Shown: positions 7,930-16,052 of the stretch, piece by piece | Position numbering within the stretch: the first letter of the stretch is position 1 | Layout of the letters: every line of letters starts with the position of its first letter | From: an uncultured Chromatiales bacterium | GTDB taxonomy: Bacteria; Pseudomonadota; Gammaproteobacteria; Steroidobacterales; GCA-2729495 | Assembly: GCA_913058165.1 (NCBI GenBank) | Contig: CAJXQV010000001.1 | Location: 1 to 22,184, forward strand | DNA: 22,184 nucleotides | Direction: 5' to 3' | Notes under the pieces: model-generated | The model's input: the letters and a program-made list of their open reading frames with translations, nothing else | What the model was told of the DNA's origin: nothing | The model's database searches: none | Program-made: the position numbers and the translations under genes

Positions 7930-8853
7930 GTGACTAAATCGCTCAAACTGCAGACCACGAGTTACATTTCTTCCGCGCGACTCTACGTCGGTGAAACGGA
8001 ATCGGAACGAGACTCGTTGCACAGCGAACTGGGTGAAGTCGAAGTATCCACAGTTGCCAACTACAATAAAAAACGCCCCAATGAAGATTCCGCGGCGGTA
8101 ATTCCGGTAAACGGTCATGCATTGGTGCTGGTTGTTGCCGATGGTGTTGGTGGTCTGCCAGGCGGTAGAGCTGCATCCAATACGGCTGTTGAGACAGTTT
8201 GCGAGATCGTCTCCAAAGCCACCGACAAGAATCTCCGCTCAGCTATTCTGGATGGCATCGAAAACACCAATCAGAAACTGCTCGCTCAGGGTAATGGCAG
8301 TGCTACCACGATCGCCATCGCTGAAATTCGGCGTGGCATCGTGCGCAGCTATCATGTGGGTGATTCAGCGATTTGGGTCTGCGGACAACGTGGCCTAATC
8401 AAAATGCAGACCACGGCACATTCGCCGGTGGGCTTCGCCGTCGAAGCCGGCCTGCTCAATGAAACTGAAGCATTGAATCATCAAGACCTGCATCTGGTGT
8501 CAAATGTTGTCGGCTCAAACGATATGCGCATTGAGATCGGTGCAGCACTGCAGTTAGCTTCGCGCGACACCGTCATGCTCGCCAGCGATGGCCTGCTAGA
8601 CAACCTTATGCAGCATGAAATTGTGCGACTCATACGCAAAGGCCCTCTCAACAAGAGCATCGATGGCATCACCGAACTCAGCCTGAAGCGCATGCACGAC
8701 CCCACCGCAGGGCGCCCCAGCAAGCAGGATGACTACACCGCCATTCTATACCGGCAACCGCCTAAACCCAGGAAGCTGCAAAAACCGCGCAAGCCAGTAT
8801 CGCAAGCAGGCATGGTCGATCTGGCTTCGCAACGCAAACCATCAGGCAAATAA
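7930..8853 (+). CDS. PP2C-family Ser/Thr protein phosphatase (307 aa)
   Basis: This is a metal-dependent protein phosphatase that probably reverses the action of the adjacent kinase. Motifs in order: RPNEDS (E52, D53), VVADGVGGLPGG (metal-binding D71 and the following glycines), GSATTIAIAEI, HVGDSAIW, LASDGLLDNL and QDDYTAILY near the end of the domain. About 50 residues after it form a basic proline-rich tail (KPRKLQKPRKP) of no recognised fold. An N-terminal stretch of about 38 residues precedes the domain. The GTG at 7930 is chosen because it begins two bases after the kinase stop; the ATG at 7928 is followed at once by TGA. No strong terminator follows before the next gene. Confidence 0.9.
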   Translation: MTKSLKLQTTSYISSARLYVGETESERDSLHSELGEVEVSTVANYNKKRPNEDSAAVIPVNGHALVLVVADGVGGLPGGRAASNTAVETVCEIVSKATDKNLRSAILDGIENTNQKLLAQGNGSATTIAIAEIRRGIVRSYHVGDSAIWVCGQRGLIKMQTTAHSPVGFAVEAGLLNETEALNHQDLHLVSNVVGSNDMRIEIGAALQLASRDTVMLASDGLLDNLMQHEIVRLIRKGPLNKSIDGITELSLKRMHDPTAGRPSKQDDYTAILYRQPPKPRKLQKPRKPVSQAGMVDLASQRKPSGK

Positions 8854-8866
8854 CTTCGGGGCTATC

Positions 8867-8896
8867 TTTCCACTTCCCTGCCCTGCTGGTTAGAAT
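8867..8896 (+). promoter_or_regulatory. Candidate sigma-70 promoter for the beta-propeller gene
   Basis: TTTCCA (8867-8872) and TAGAAT (8891-8896) are separated by 18 bases, matching the consensus at four and five of six positions. Transcription would start about 20 bases before the gene. Confidence 0.35.
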
Positions 8897-8924
8897 CAAC
8901 ACATAAATTAGCGGAGAAAAAACA

Positions 8925-9884
8925 ATGACCAACGAATCAACAATGCAGCCATTTGCACCGGGCGATATTTTCCTCGGCGTTACCCTGCTTAATAACTCAG
9001 ACGATGATCATGCTGGGCCCGGCCGCATCATTCAGTACGATGCCGACTTTAATGAAAAAGGCGTGCTCTGGACCGAGGGCACCTCACATCTGGTCGGTGG
9101 TTTGAATTTCGGCCCCGACGGCAACCTCTGGGCATTCGACAGTAATGCCCACAGTGTCTTGCGCATCAGCCCGGAAGGTAAACAGCTGCCCGAAATCAAG
9201 TTTGCCGAGAGATCGTTCTCGCATTGTAATTTCGCGCCCGATGGCACAGTAATTATGGGTGAGCACTTGGTCGGTGATGGCAGCAGCTTCCCGGAGTGGA
9301 TGGGCACATTAGCCAAAATGGGTACTGTCTTGACCAAGATCCCGGGTGAAGATGTGTTTGGCCACGGCCATATCTTTCGATTCACTATGGATGGTGAACT
9401 GGTCAAGGAATACAGCAACGAGGTCCACGGCGGCATGACTGGCTTCCTGGGCTGCACCACCGCAAGCCTCTCGCCCGATGGCAAGACAATGCTCTACAGT
9501 TCCGAGACCGGCGCTCGTCTCATGCAATACGATCTCGAGTCTGACCAACAGCTGCCTGATTTAATCACCTTCGGTCCGCGTGAAGGCATGGTGCTTATAG
9601 CCCGCTACCAACCCGATGGCACCATCCTAATGATTAAAGCTGTGTCGCGAACAGAATTTGCACTGCAGCACCTATCAGCCGAAGGCGAGGATATCAGAAC
9701 CTATGAATTACCAGGCCCCGGCTGGGCGACAATGGCCCCCTCTAACGACGACAATATCATGCTAATCAGTAATTTCTTCAGCGGTGATTTGGCGACCTTT
9801 AACCTGGAAACAGGTGAAATCAGTACTAAAGTCAATGTCGGCGTCGAACGATCACTGGCTGGTATTGCTCAGTTGCCTGCATAA
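8925..9884 (+). CDS. SMP-30/NHL-like beta-propeller protein (319 aa)
   Basis: The protein is built of repeated propeller strands: LNFGPDGNLWAFDS, CNFAPDGTVIMGEH, ASLSPDGKTMLYSS and ARYQPDGTILMIK each carry the PDG turn typical of SMP-30/gluconolactonase and NHL propellers. There is no signal peptide or membrane segment, so it should be cytoplasmic. Members of this fold include lactonases and esterases that use a bound divalent metal. The HGHIFRF and HGGMTGF histidines are possible ligands, but I cannot name a catalytic set. GGAGA lies about eight bases upstream of the ATG. A candidate promoter and a strong terminator frame it as a single-gene transcript. The function is not determined. Confidence 0.75.
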   Translation: MTNESTMQPFAPGDIFLGVTLLNNSDDDHAGPGRIIQYDADFNEKGVLWTEGTSHLVGGLNFGPDGNLWAFDSNAHSVLRISPEGKQLPEIKFAERSFSHCNFAPDGTVIMGEHLVGDGSSFPEWMGTLAKMGTVLTKIPGEDVFGHGHIFRFTMDGELVKEYSNEVHGGMTGFLGCTTASLSPDGKTMLYSSETGARLMQYDLESDQQLPDLITFGPREGMVLIARYQPDGTILMIKAVSRTEFALQHLSAEGEDIRTYELPGPGWATMAPSNDDNIMLISNFFSGDLATFNLETGEISTKVNVGVERSLAGIAQLPA

Positions 9885-9902
9885 CACAGCACATAGCAGC
9901 AT

Positions 9903-9939
9903 AAAAAAGGCCCCGCTGAGAAATCAACGGGGCCTTTTT
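9903..9939. terminator. Strong intrinsic terminator
   Basis: GGCCCCG (9909-9915) pairs with CGGGGCC (9928-9934) around a 12-base loop. A6 precedes and T5 follows, so it can act on both strands between the beta-propeller gene and the convergent SDR gene. Confidence 0.9.
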
Positions 9940-10000
9940 ATTACCTGCTCTTTTGTTAATTAGCCTGCAAAAGTCAGCCTATCGGCTTCCCATATAGCGC

Positions 10001-10846
10001 TTACCAGGGCAAGGCACGACCGTCATAATTCCAGAAGGTGCCGGTATTCTCGACCCAGGTGTTATCGATATTCCGCGCCATATCTTCAGCAGCAACATCA
10101 GCAGGGCGCAGCATTTTCTTTGGTAAGCCCGCAACAAAATCCGTATCGGTGAGACCAGGGTTAACCATCGCAACGGTAATGCCCTTGCGCTTAAGCTGCA
10201 CCGCAAGGTTCGTGTACATCATGTTTACCGCCGCTTTACTGGTGCGATACACCATAGTTCTCGGCGAACTGATACCGGCAATCGAACCTTCGCTGCTGGA
10301 AACAACAACCAACTTCTTCAGCTGGCTGTCCAAAAGGTTCTGATAAAATGATTCGGCGATTTTGGTGGGTGCAATAACATTCACATCAAGCACTTTACGA
10401 AATTCGTCATAGTCGATATTGCCAAACATCTGGCCCCGAACATCGCCGCTAATACCTGCATTGTTAATTAAAATATCAATAGGCTGACCCTGCAATTCGG
10501 CAGCTAATGCATCCACCCGAGGAAAATCGGTCACGTCCAGTTGCACCACGGTAAGGTTTTCATTTTCTGCGGCCAACGCGTTTAGCGCATCGGCTTTCCC
10601 GGGGCTACGGGCAGTGGCAATCACGTTGTAGTCCCGTGCGAGATAGACTTTCACAAATTCAAAACCGATACCACGATTCGCCCCAGTGATCATGACAGTA
10701 GGCACATAGCCTTCAGGCAGTTCAATGGTATTCTCAGGAATCTGAACTTCCATCAATAGTTTGTCTACATTGTGACCGCCTGCAAAAGCGGTTGAAAATA
10801 TCGCTATCGTTAACATGGCGAACAGCGCTGTGAATTGCTTCTTCAT
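10001..10846 (-). CDS. Short-chain dehydrogenase/reductase with N-terminal signal peptide (281 aa)
   Basis: This is a classical SDR, an NAD(P)-dependent alcohol/ketone oxidoreductase. The Rossmann motif TGANRGIG is at 54-61, NNAG at 128-131, the catalytic Ser lies in VVSSSEGS (about 183-185) and the YxxxK pair is Y200/K204. The odd part is the N-terminus: MKKQFTALFAMLTIAIFSTA is a typical Sec signal with a likely cut after AFA (residue 22). It is followed by about 27 linker residues before the Rossmann fold, which in most SDRs starts near residue 5-10. The start at 10846 has AGGAA seven to eight bases upstream, so the signal is probably really translated. It lies downstream of the first Rieske gene on the same strand, 151 bases away across a palindrome. 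The substrate is unknown. Confidence 0.9.
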   Translation of the reverse strand: MKKQFTALFAMLTIAIFSTAFAGGHNVDKLLMEVQIPENTIELPEGYVPTVMITGANRGIGFEFVKVYLARDYNVIATARSPGKADALNALAAENENLTVVQLDVTDFPRVDALAAELQGQPIDILINNAGISGDVRGQMFGNIDYDEFRKVLDVNVIAPTKIAESFYQNLLDSQLKKLVVVSSSEGSIAGISSPRTMVYRTSKAAVNMMYTNLAVQLKRKGITVAMVNPGLTDTDFVAGLPKKMLRPADVAAEDMARNIDNTWVENTGTFWNYDGRALPW

Positions 10847-10917
10847 TGTGTATTCCTGTCTTAAATAACTCTGAACCTAAGCCGAATGATACCTATAAAT
10901 ATAAATCGGAAATTTTT

Positions 10918-10997
10918 GTCACCGCTGTAAAAAACGGCCGGATTTTACCGACCATTCATCGAGCACTAAGGCGCATTAATGCGCCCTTTACAGTGAC
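10918..10997. repeat. Nested inverted repeats after the first Rieske gene
   Basis: A perfect 16-base palindrome, GGCGCATTAATGCGCC, lies at 10970-10985. It is enclosed by longer arms: GTCAC-cgc-TGTAAA (10918-10931) and TTTACAGTGAC (10987-10997), complementary apart from a three-base bulge. There is no T-run on the minus strand, so this is a weak or Rho-assisted terminator, an RNA structure, or a protein site. Confidence 0.45.
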
Positions 10998-12146
10998 CTA
11001 ACTGGCCGCCTTAAGCTTATCTTCTGCACCACGACCACCTTTTACTGTAGGCACAGCGTCCAGCACCCAGCCTTTAACGTTACGGCGCTCAGGGCTCGGA
11101 ATGGCATAAGCCACGCGGCCTTCATTGGCCTCAATAGCCCGGCTATCAATACGCCAGCCTTGCTCGTCCCATTCTTTCAGGTGCTCACGATAGATAAGAA
11201 TGCATTTATCTGAAGGCGTCATAAATTCTTTGGTATTGGTCTCAGGTGTAATCACGGGGTGCAGGTTCTCAAGAACCTTAACGTCCTGATTAGCCACATA
11301 CTGATTGCGGCTAATCACGTAGTCATCGTTCTTTTCTTCGAGCACACAGTTACGCATGCAAATGAGATAAACGTATGAGTTGTTTTCGTCGATAGGCCGC
11401 TCAATTAAATACTGATGCAACCAGAACTCGGGTGACGGATGAATGTATGTCCAGACCTGATTCGGGCCGTGGTAACCGGTGCCTGCTTCTAGGTCACCTG
11501 CTTTTTCGCGCAGCTCGCGCATCTGACCTTCCGGCAATGGTGGAGCTTTAAACGTGTGCCAGAAGCCCTGACCATAATCGCTGCCATTATTGTCGAGGCG
11601 CATATCGTTAACTTTGTACTCTTCGTCTTCACCTTCCATGCCATGAGTGTCATGCACAAACTCGTTATGCGCAGGATCAATGCCATTTTCAATGGAGCGC
11701 TCGTAGTTGGCCTTAAAACCGTAGTGCTGCAAAGTGCCGCGCCAGCCTTCCTGGCCCCACTCTTTGATATTAATAATCGGTGGGCGCTCCGCTTCGGGAA
11801 GATCGCCAAGAAACGCGAAAATCAAGCCGTAACGTTCTTCAACGGGATAAGCATCAGTGCGGGTGCGGCCGGGAATGTTTGCATCCTTACCCAGGGAGGG
11901 CAGCCGCTGCACATTACCGGAGGCATCAAACTGCCAGCCATGATAAGGGCACTCGATACAATCACCTTTGATTTTGCCGTCGGCAAGCGAACCGCCGCGG
12001 TGAGTACAGGTATTACTCAAGCAAGCAGCCTTGCCTGCTTCATCTCTGAAAACCACTAAATCCCGTCCAAGAGCTCGCACTTTCAGGGGCTTATCGGCGG
12101 TCAACTCTTCCGCTGTGGCCAACGGATACCAGAAGTTAATGTACAT
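10998..12146 (-). CDS. Rieske non-haem iron oxygenase, alpha-subunit type (paralogue 1, 382 aa)
   Basis: This is the terminal oxygenase of a Rieske system, adding oxygen to, or demethylating, an organic substrate with electrons from a separate reductase. The [2Fe-2S] ligands are C47-x-H49 (NTCTHRGG) and C66-x2-H69 (CPYHGW). The mononuclear iron site is D157PAHNEFVH, with ligands H160 and H165 preceded by the bridging Asp. The length (382) fits single-component alpha subunits such as VanA-like enzymes. AGGAAG lies six bases upstream of the ATG. A near-match paralogue sits at 14910-16052, sharing MYINFWYP at the start and DAYPVEERYG and FAFLGDLPEAERPP inside. No ferredoxin or reductase gene is in the window. 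It has its own candidate promoter and operator upstream. Confidence 0.93.
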   Translation of the reverse strand: MYINFWYPLATAEELTADKPLKVRALGRDLVVFRDEAGKAACLSNTCTHRGGSLADGKIKGDCIECPYHGWQFDASGNVQRLPSLGKDANIPGRTRTDAYPVEERYGLIFAFLGDLPEAERPPIINIKEWGQEGWRGTLQHYGFKANYERSIENGIDPAHNEFVHDTHGMEGEDEEYKVNDMRLDNNGSDYGQGFWHTFKAPPLPEGQMRELREKAGDLEAGTGYHGPNQVWTYIHPSPEFWLHQYLIERPIDENNSYVYLICMRNCVLEEKNDDYVISRNQYVANQDVKVLENLHPVITPETNTKEFMTPSDKCILIYREHLKEWDEQGWRIDSRAIEANEGRVAYAIPSPERRNVKGWVLDAVPTVKGGRGAEDKLKAAS

Positions 12147-12185
12147 AGTTCTTCCTTTCTTAGATTTTTTTGTAAGTCAAAACAC

Positions 12186-12202
12186 GCACCTTTATAAGGT
12201 GC
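12186..12202. promoter_or_regulatory. Palindromic operator candidate upstream of Rieske gene 1
   Basis: GCACCTT-tat-AAGGTGC is a perfect inverted repeat with seven-base arms, 40-56 bases before the start codon. It sits directly downstream of the candidate -10 box, where a repressor would block transcription start. No second copy was seen before the other Rieske gene. Confidence 0.45.
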
Positions 12203-12203
12203 A

Positions 12204-12232
12204 GTTATATAAACTATTCGGCTAAAGCACAA
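12204..12232 (-). promoter_or_regulatory. Candidate sigma-70 promoter for Rieske gene 1
   Basis: Read on the minus strand, TTGTGC (12232-12227) and TATAAC (12209-12204) are 17 bases apart. The -10 matches consensus at five of six bases and the -35 at three. It abuts the palindrome at 12186-12202. Confidence 0.4.
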
Positions 12233-12316
12233 ATTCGGATGCGTCAACTATAGTACGGGAGTGCTCGGCTGTCCTAATATCAGCCCGATAGTCCCTGCGG
12301 CTGCATTAAACCTGCT

Positions 12317-13543
12317 CTAACCGGATACGCCCGCACGCATGCTGCGCCGACGCACACTCACCACAATAAAGAAGCAAGGCACTAACACCGCAGCACCCAG
12401 CAGCAACGGGCTGTTTACACCCAGGCTCTGAAACATCAAACCGGAGAACGTCGGACCAATGGCCCGGCCAAGGTAGACAAATGACTGATAAACGCCGATC
12501 ACTGTGCCCCGCTCCTGCTCACCGGCATGCCGCGATACCCAACTAACAGCAACGGTATTAAACAGCGCGCCGGCAGCACCCGTGAAGGTAATGCCCACTA
12601 TCATCCAATGCCAGGTAGGCGCCAGGGTCATAATCACCAGGCCCGCCGAATAAGAGGCCACCGCAATCATTAGCAGGCGGCCCTCGCCCAGAATCGGGGT
12701 TAAACGCCCGACCAACCCCAGTTGCACCACCATTACTACCATGCCGAGGTACATGAAGATGAAGCCAACCTGCTGGGAGGTCCACTGGAATCGGGCTGCA
12801 GACCACAGCGGCATAATGGTCTCAAACATCGCCATAACGAAAAAGACGATAAAACCCATGAGCACCATCTGAGCCAGAAACGGGCGACGCAGAACATGTT
12901 TTATTGAACTCCAGCCCCCGCCAACCTTCTCCTGATACACCTTAGCTTTGGCCTGCGACTCAACAGAGTGGCTTTCCTGCAGATAAATCAGCACGCCGAA
13001 AAAGGTAATCAGGGCAACGCCGGCAGCAGCAAGGCTCGGCAGAAACATACTGTGCCCATCAACCCCGTTACCACCCAAAATGCCGCCTAAAGCCGGACCG
13101 ATCATAAAACCCAGACTCACTGCACCGCCGACCAACCCCATACCTTTGGCGCGTTTTTCGGGCGGCGTAATATCAGCAACATAAGACACGGCTGCAGCAA
13201 AGTTGCCGGCCAGCAACCCGGTGGCCAAACGCGCGCCTCCGAGCACCCAAAGGTTGTCTGCCAGAGCCATGGCCATATAGGCAATGATCTGACCGAATAT
13301 CGTCATCAGCAACACCGGGCGACGACCAATACGATCGCTTAAACGCCCCCATAACGGGTTGGCAACAAACTGCCCAAGCGAGAAGGTGGAGATAATAAAG
13401 GCAGCGACCATAGGGCTGGCGCCCAGATCTTCAGCGGCAAACATAAAGGGCGGCAAAATAAGGCCGAAGCCAAGCCCGCTGGACATGACAACAAAAAAGA
13501 TAACGAGCATGGGGCTTGGCTTAACGCCGCCGAATGAAAACAT
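12317..13543 (-). CDS. MFS transporter, DHA1 drug/metabolite exporter type (408 aa)
   Basis: This is an inner-membrane proton-coupled transporter with the length and hydrophobic pattern of 12 membrane helices. The MFS signature between helices 2 and 3 is GRLSDRIGRRP. The N-terminal half also shows GARLATGLLAGNFAAAVSYVAD, typical of the DHA1/TetA-like group. A hydrophilic loop (about residues 190-215, QESHSVESQAKAKVYQEK) separates the halves. The ATG at 13543 lies five bases after the stop of the lipoprotein hydrolase, with no clear ribosome site, so translation is probably coupled. The pairing suggests import or export of the hydrolase substrate or product. Drug resistance cannot be inferred. 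Confidence 0.9.
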   Translation of the reverse strand: MFSFGGVKPSPMLVIFFVVMSSGLGFGLILPPFMFAAEDLGASPMVAAFIISTFSLGQFVANPLWGRLSDRIGRRPVLLMTIFGQIIAYMAMALADNLWVLGGARLATGLLAGNFAAAVSYVADITPPEKRAKGMGLVGGAVSLGFMIGPALGGILGGNGVDGHSMFLPSLAAAGVALITFFGVLIYLQESHSVESQAKAKVYQEKVGGGWSSIKHVLRRPFLAQMVLMGFIVFFVMAMFETIMPLWSAARFQWTSQQVGFIFMYLGMVVMVVQLGLVGRLTPILGEGRLLMIAVASYSAGLVIMTLAPTWHWMIVGITFTGAAGALFNTVAVSWVSRHAGEQERGTVIGVYQSFVYLGRAIGPTFSGLMFQSLGVNSPLLLGAAVLVPCFFIVVSVRRRSMRAGVSG

Positions 13544-13548
13544 GCGGT

Positions 13549-14550
13549 TTATTTATACTCTAGCGCAGCGCGCCCACTAGTAATGGAGCTAACATCTACT
13601 GTGCGTAAAAACTCTTTAGCCGCCGAATCATTTTTAACGTAAGCATCTAGGAATGCGGTATTCAGAACTCGCACAATTTCGACGCCCTGAGGATCGTTGT
13701 CGCCGCCACGATTAGGACGACAGATCTCACCACCCAAATAATGGTCGCCATTTTCCAACACCAATGAATATTTATCCTCGGGTGGGCTCAACGTATAAGG
13801 CGACATGCGCCACTCCCACGGGAACTGTTCACGGGTACCGACATTACCGGTATCAAGCGTGCCGCCTGAAGCGAATAACGGACGATTAATTGAATCAAAA
13901 GCCGCTTCGGTCAACCTAGACTTATCGACCATGGTGGCAGGGCCAACGCCACTTATAATTACCGCGGCATCAAAACGTTCATCGGCGTATGAAACCACTT
14001 CGCCATCAGGCCTAGTAATGGGCGCACCAACCATCACTTCACTAATCATGCCTCCAAAGGAATGACCGGCCACCGCGAAACGCTCACGATCGAGCTTGCC
14101 GGCAAACTCGGGAATACTTACCTCTATATCATCCAGAGAATCCAGCACAAAGCTCAGATCTTTAGCCCGCGCCTCTTGCAGAATAGGCAGCACACGCGGG
14201 TTAATTTTTCCAAGATTAGGCGAGTCGAGGTGATCGAGTGCTACAACCACATAGCCGTTCGACACCCAGAAATCAGTTATAGCGCGGTAATTCTGTGGGT
14301 AACAAAATGCCCCATGTGAAAAAACAACGACTGGAAACGTGCCCTTGCCTACCGGATAAGACACCTGCATCTGAACATCACGGTCTTGGCCCGCATCATT
14401 CAAAACAAGCGCATCGACATGCTTAACCTGATACGGACCCGGGGCTGTATCCCAGACACGAGGTTGCTCGGGTTGCTGCAATGCGCAGGCAGCGAGGAAA
14501 AGAACAGCCAATAACGCGGCTACAGCACGCGTCTGAAAGAACAGCTTCAT
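13549..14550 (-). CDS. Lipoprotein alpha/beta-hydrolase (PAF-acetylhydrolase/dienelactone hydrolase-like, 333 aa)
   Basis: The N-terminus MKLFFQTRAVAALLAVLFLA ends in the lipobox LAAC with Cys22 as the lipidation site, so the enzyme is anchored in the envelope. The hydrolase fold shows the oxyanion turn VVVFSHGAFC, the nucleophile elbow AGHSFGG (Ser164), a candidate acid in GGTLDTG and the catalytic His in LENGDHYLGG. It should cleave an ester, acyl or lactone bond outside the cytoplasm. The start at 14550 is taken because the signal peptide begins there; the frame is open to 14670. Ribosome site GGAA is weak. The MFS gene follows after five bases. It sits between two Rieske oxygenase genes, all on the minus strand. 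Confidence 0.88.
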   Translation of the reverse strand: MKLFFQTRAVAALLAVLFLAACALQQPEQPRVWDTAPGPYQVKHVDALVLNDAGQDRDVQMQVSYPVGKGTFPVVVFSHGAFCYPQNYRAITDFWVSNGYVVVALDHLDSPNLGKINPRVLPILQEARAKDLSFVLDSLDDIEVSIPEFAGKLDRERFAVAGHSFGGMISEVMVGAPITRPDGEVVSYADERFDAAVIISGVGPATMVDKSRLTEAAFDSINRPLFASGGTLDTGNVGTREQFPWEWRMSPYTLSPPEDKYSLVLENGDHYLGGEICRPNRGGDNDPQGVEIVRVLNTAFLDAYVKNDSAAKEFLRTVDVSSITSGRAALEYK

Positions 14551-14754
14551 AATAAGAATTCCGTTCGGACTGGGCCACTGTCCGTTTGAGTTACCGGCCG
14601 AATCACTGAGCCTAGCCCCAGCACAGCTATTATTCGTTGTCGGCACCGCAAATGCACCCCCCCCGACCAAAATGGTGACTAATTCGAACGGGCTTGCACC
14701 GCCAAGCGAATACGCAGAACAATGATAGAAGCCAGAAAAAATCCGGAGGAAGCC

Positions 14755-14841
14755 ATGAAGTACCTCAACGACCCGGATGGCCCGCGCAAACTACGCCAAT
14801 GCAGTGGACCCAACGTATGTCACCTATGGTCCGCGGGATAG
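14755..14841 (+). CDS. Possible 28-residue small protein
   Basis: An ATG preceded by a consensus ribosome site (GGAGGA, 14745-14750) opens a 28-codon frame starting MKYLNDPDGPRKLRQC and containing two cysteines, ending in TAG. It is antisense to the surrounding genes. No family is recognised. It could equally be the 5' remnant of a lost gene. Confidence 0.3.
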   Translation: MKYLNDPDGPRKLRQCSGPNVCHLWSAG

Positions 14842-14860
14842 GCGCGAGTTTTTATCGTTA

Positions 14861-14893
14861 TTAAAAATGACCGGCGGTTAACGCCGGTCATTC
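14861..14893 (-). terminator. Intrinsic terminator of Rieske gene 2
   Basis: On the minus strand ATGACCGGCG pairs perfectly with CGCCGGTCAT around a five-base loop and is followed by TTTTTAA. It lies 17 bases beyond the stop codon. Confidence 0.88.
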
Positions 14894-14909
14894 AGCCGGA
14901 CGCTGGCTG

Positions 14910-16052
14910 TTACTTCGCTTTGGCGAGGGAAACATCCGCATCAGCTGGCAGTAAAGGGATTGAGTCCAGCACCCAGCCCTTCTGCTTACGACGCGCCGGA
15001 CTCGGAATGGCATAGGCTATGCGCTTCGTGTCACGCTTCACCTGCGCCATATCAATGCGCCAACCCTTCGCATCCCATCCTTTCAGGATGTCACGATACA
15101 TCAGGATAACTTTGTCAGCCGGCACCATAAACTCTTTGGTTCTCGACTCCGGCGTAATCACCGGGCGCAATTGATTGAGCACCGTAATATCCTGCTGAAT
15201 AACATTCCAGTTACGCTTCACAATTTCATCATCATGCTCAGGCTCAAGGGCCATGTTGCGCATGTTAATCAGATAAATCTTGGTGTTGTTTTCATCAATC
15301 GGTGCTTCATACATGTACTGACCGAACTCGGCCTTTTCTGAGAACCGGATAATGGTCCACAAATGGTTTGGGCCAGTATTGCCCGAACCAGCTTCACGAT
15401 CGCTCTTGGCCTTCTTAAATTCAGACATTACCGATTGCTTTTTCATCTCGGGCGAATTGAACTTGCTGAAGAAACCAAAGCCCCATTCGTAATCTTCATC
15501 GATCAGACGCAGATCATTAACCTTATACTCGGCATTCTCACCACCGAAGCCATGCGTTGGATGCACGAACTCGTTGTGCGCAGGATCGAGACCGTTCTCT
15601 ATTGAACGCTCATAGTGGATCGGTACTTCATACGTAATTTCACTGACAGCCCAGCCTTCTTTGGCATAGGTCGGGATTTCAAGAATCGGTGGGCGTTCCG
15701 CTTCGGGCAAATCGCCCAAAAAGGCGAATACGATGCCGTAGCGCTCTTCCACCGGATACGCATCAATTCGGGCGCGGGCCGGAATCTTGGCGTCTTTACC
15801 TAATGACGGGATCTTGGTGACATTGCCGTCGCCGTTGAACTCCCAGCCGTGATAAGGGCACTGCAAACAATCGCCCTTTACCTTGCCATCACCCAGCGAA
15901 CCGCCCCGATGTATGCAGGTATTGCTCAAACAATGCGCTTTGCCTGCCGTATCACGAAATACGACCAGATCCTGGCCCAGGATACGCGTTTTTAAAGGGC
16001 TTTCGCCGAGTTCTGCGCCCCAGCAGGTGGGATACCAAAAATTGATGTACAT
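14910..16052 (-). CDS. Rieske non-haem iron oxygenase, alpha-subunit type (paralogue 2, 380 aa)
   Basis: This is the second Rieske oxygenase, clearly homologous along its whole length to the one at 10998-12146. The [2Fe-2S] ligands are C46-x-H48 (NTCIHRGG) and C65-x2-H68 (CPYHGW). The iron site is D156PAHNEFVH (H159, H164). The first 130 residues are strongly conserved between paralogues, while the substrate-pocket region (about 170-240) differs: GFGGENAEYKVNDLRLIDEDY here against GMEGEDEEYKVNDMRLDNNGSDY. This is consistent with related but different substrates. The ATG at 16052 has GAGAGAAG upstream. It is ended by a strong terminator, so it is a separate transcript from the hydrolase-MFS pair. 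Its reductase is not in the window. Confidence 0.93.
   Translation of the reverse strand: MYINFWYPTCWGAELGESPLKTRILGQDLVVFRDTAGKAHCLSNTCIHRGGSLGDGKVKGDCLQCPYHGWEFNGDGNVTKIPSLGKDAKIPARARIDAYPVEERYGIVFAFLGDLPEAERPPILEIPTYAKEGWAVSEITYEVPIHYERSIENGLDPAHNEFVHPTHGFGGENAEYKVNDLRLIDEDYEWGFGFFSKFNSPEMKKQSVMSEFKKAKSDREAGSGNTGPNHLWTIIRFSEKAEFGQYMYEAPIDENNTKIYLINMRNMALEPEHDDEIVKRNWNVIQQDITVLNQLRPVITPESRTKEFMVPADKVILMYRDILKGWDAKGWRIDMAQVKRDTKRIAYAIPSPARRKQKGWVLDSIPLLPADADVSLAKAK

Larger units (their letters stand above)
14551..14909. other. Intergenic region between hydrolase and second Rieske gene
   Basis: These 359 bases contain a C8 run (14657-14664), a possible small ORF on the plus strand (14755-14841) and the terminator of the second Rieske gene (14861-14893). 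The promoter for the hydrolase-MFS pair must lie here, but I see no convincing -35/-10 pair. Confidence 0.5.

Noticed and set aside
12317..13543. Tetracycline-type resistance pump
   Set aside because: DHA1 resemblance is generic; pairing with a hydrolase suggests a metabolic role and no resistance signature is visible.
14657..14664. C8 run as a phase-variation switch
   Set aside because: It lies upstream of the hydrolase start codon, outside any supported gene, and not between promoter boxes that I can identify.
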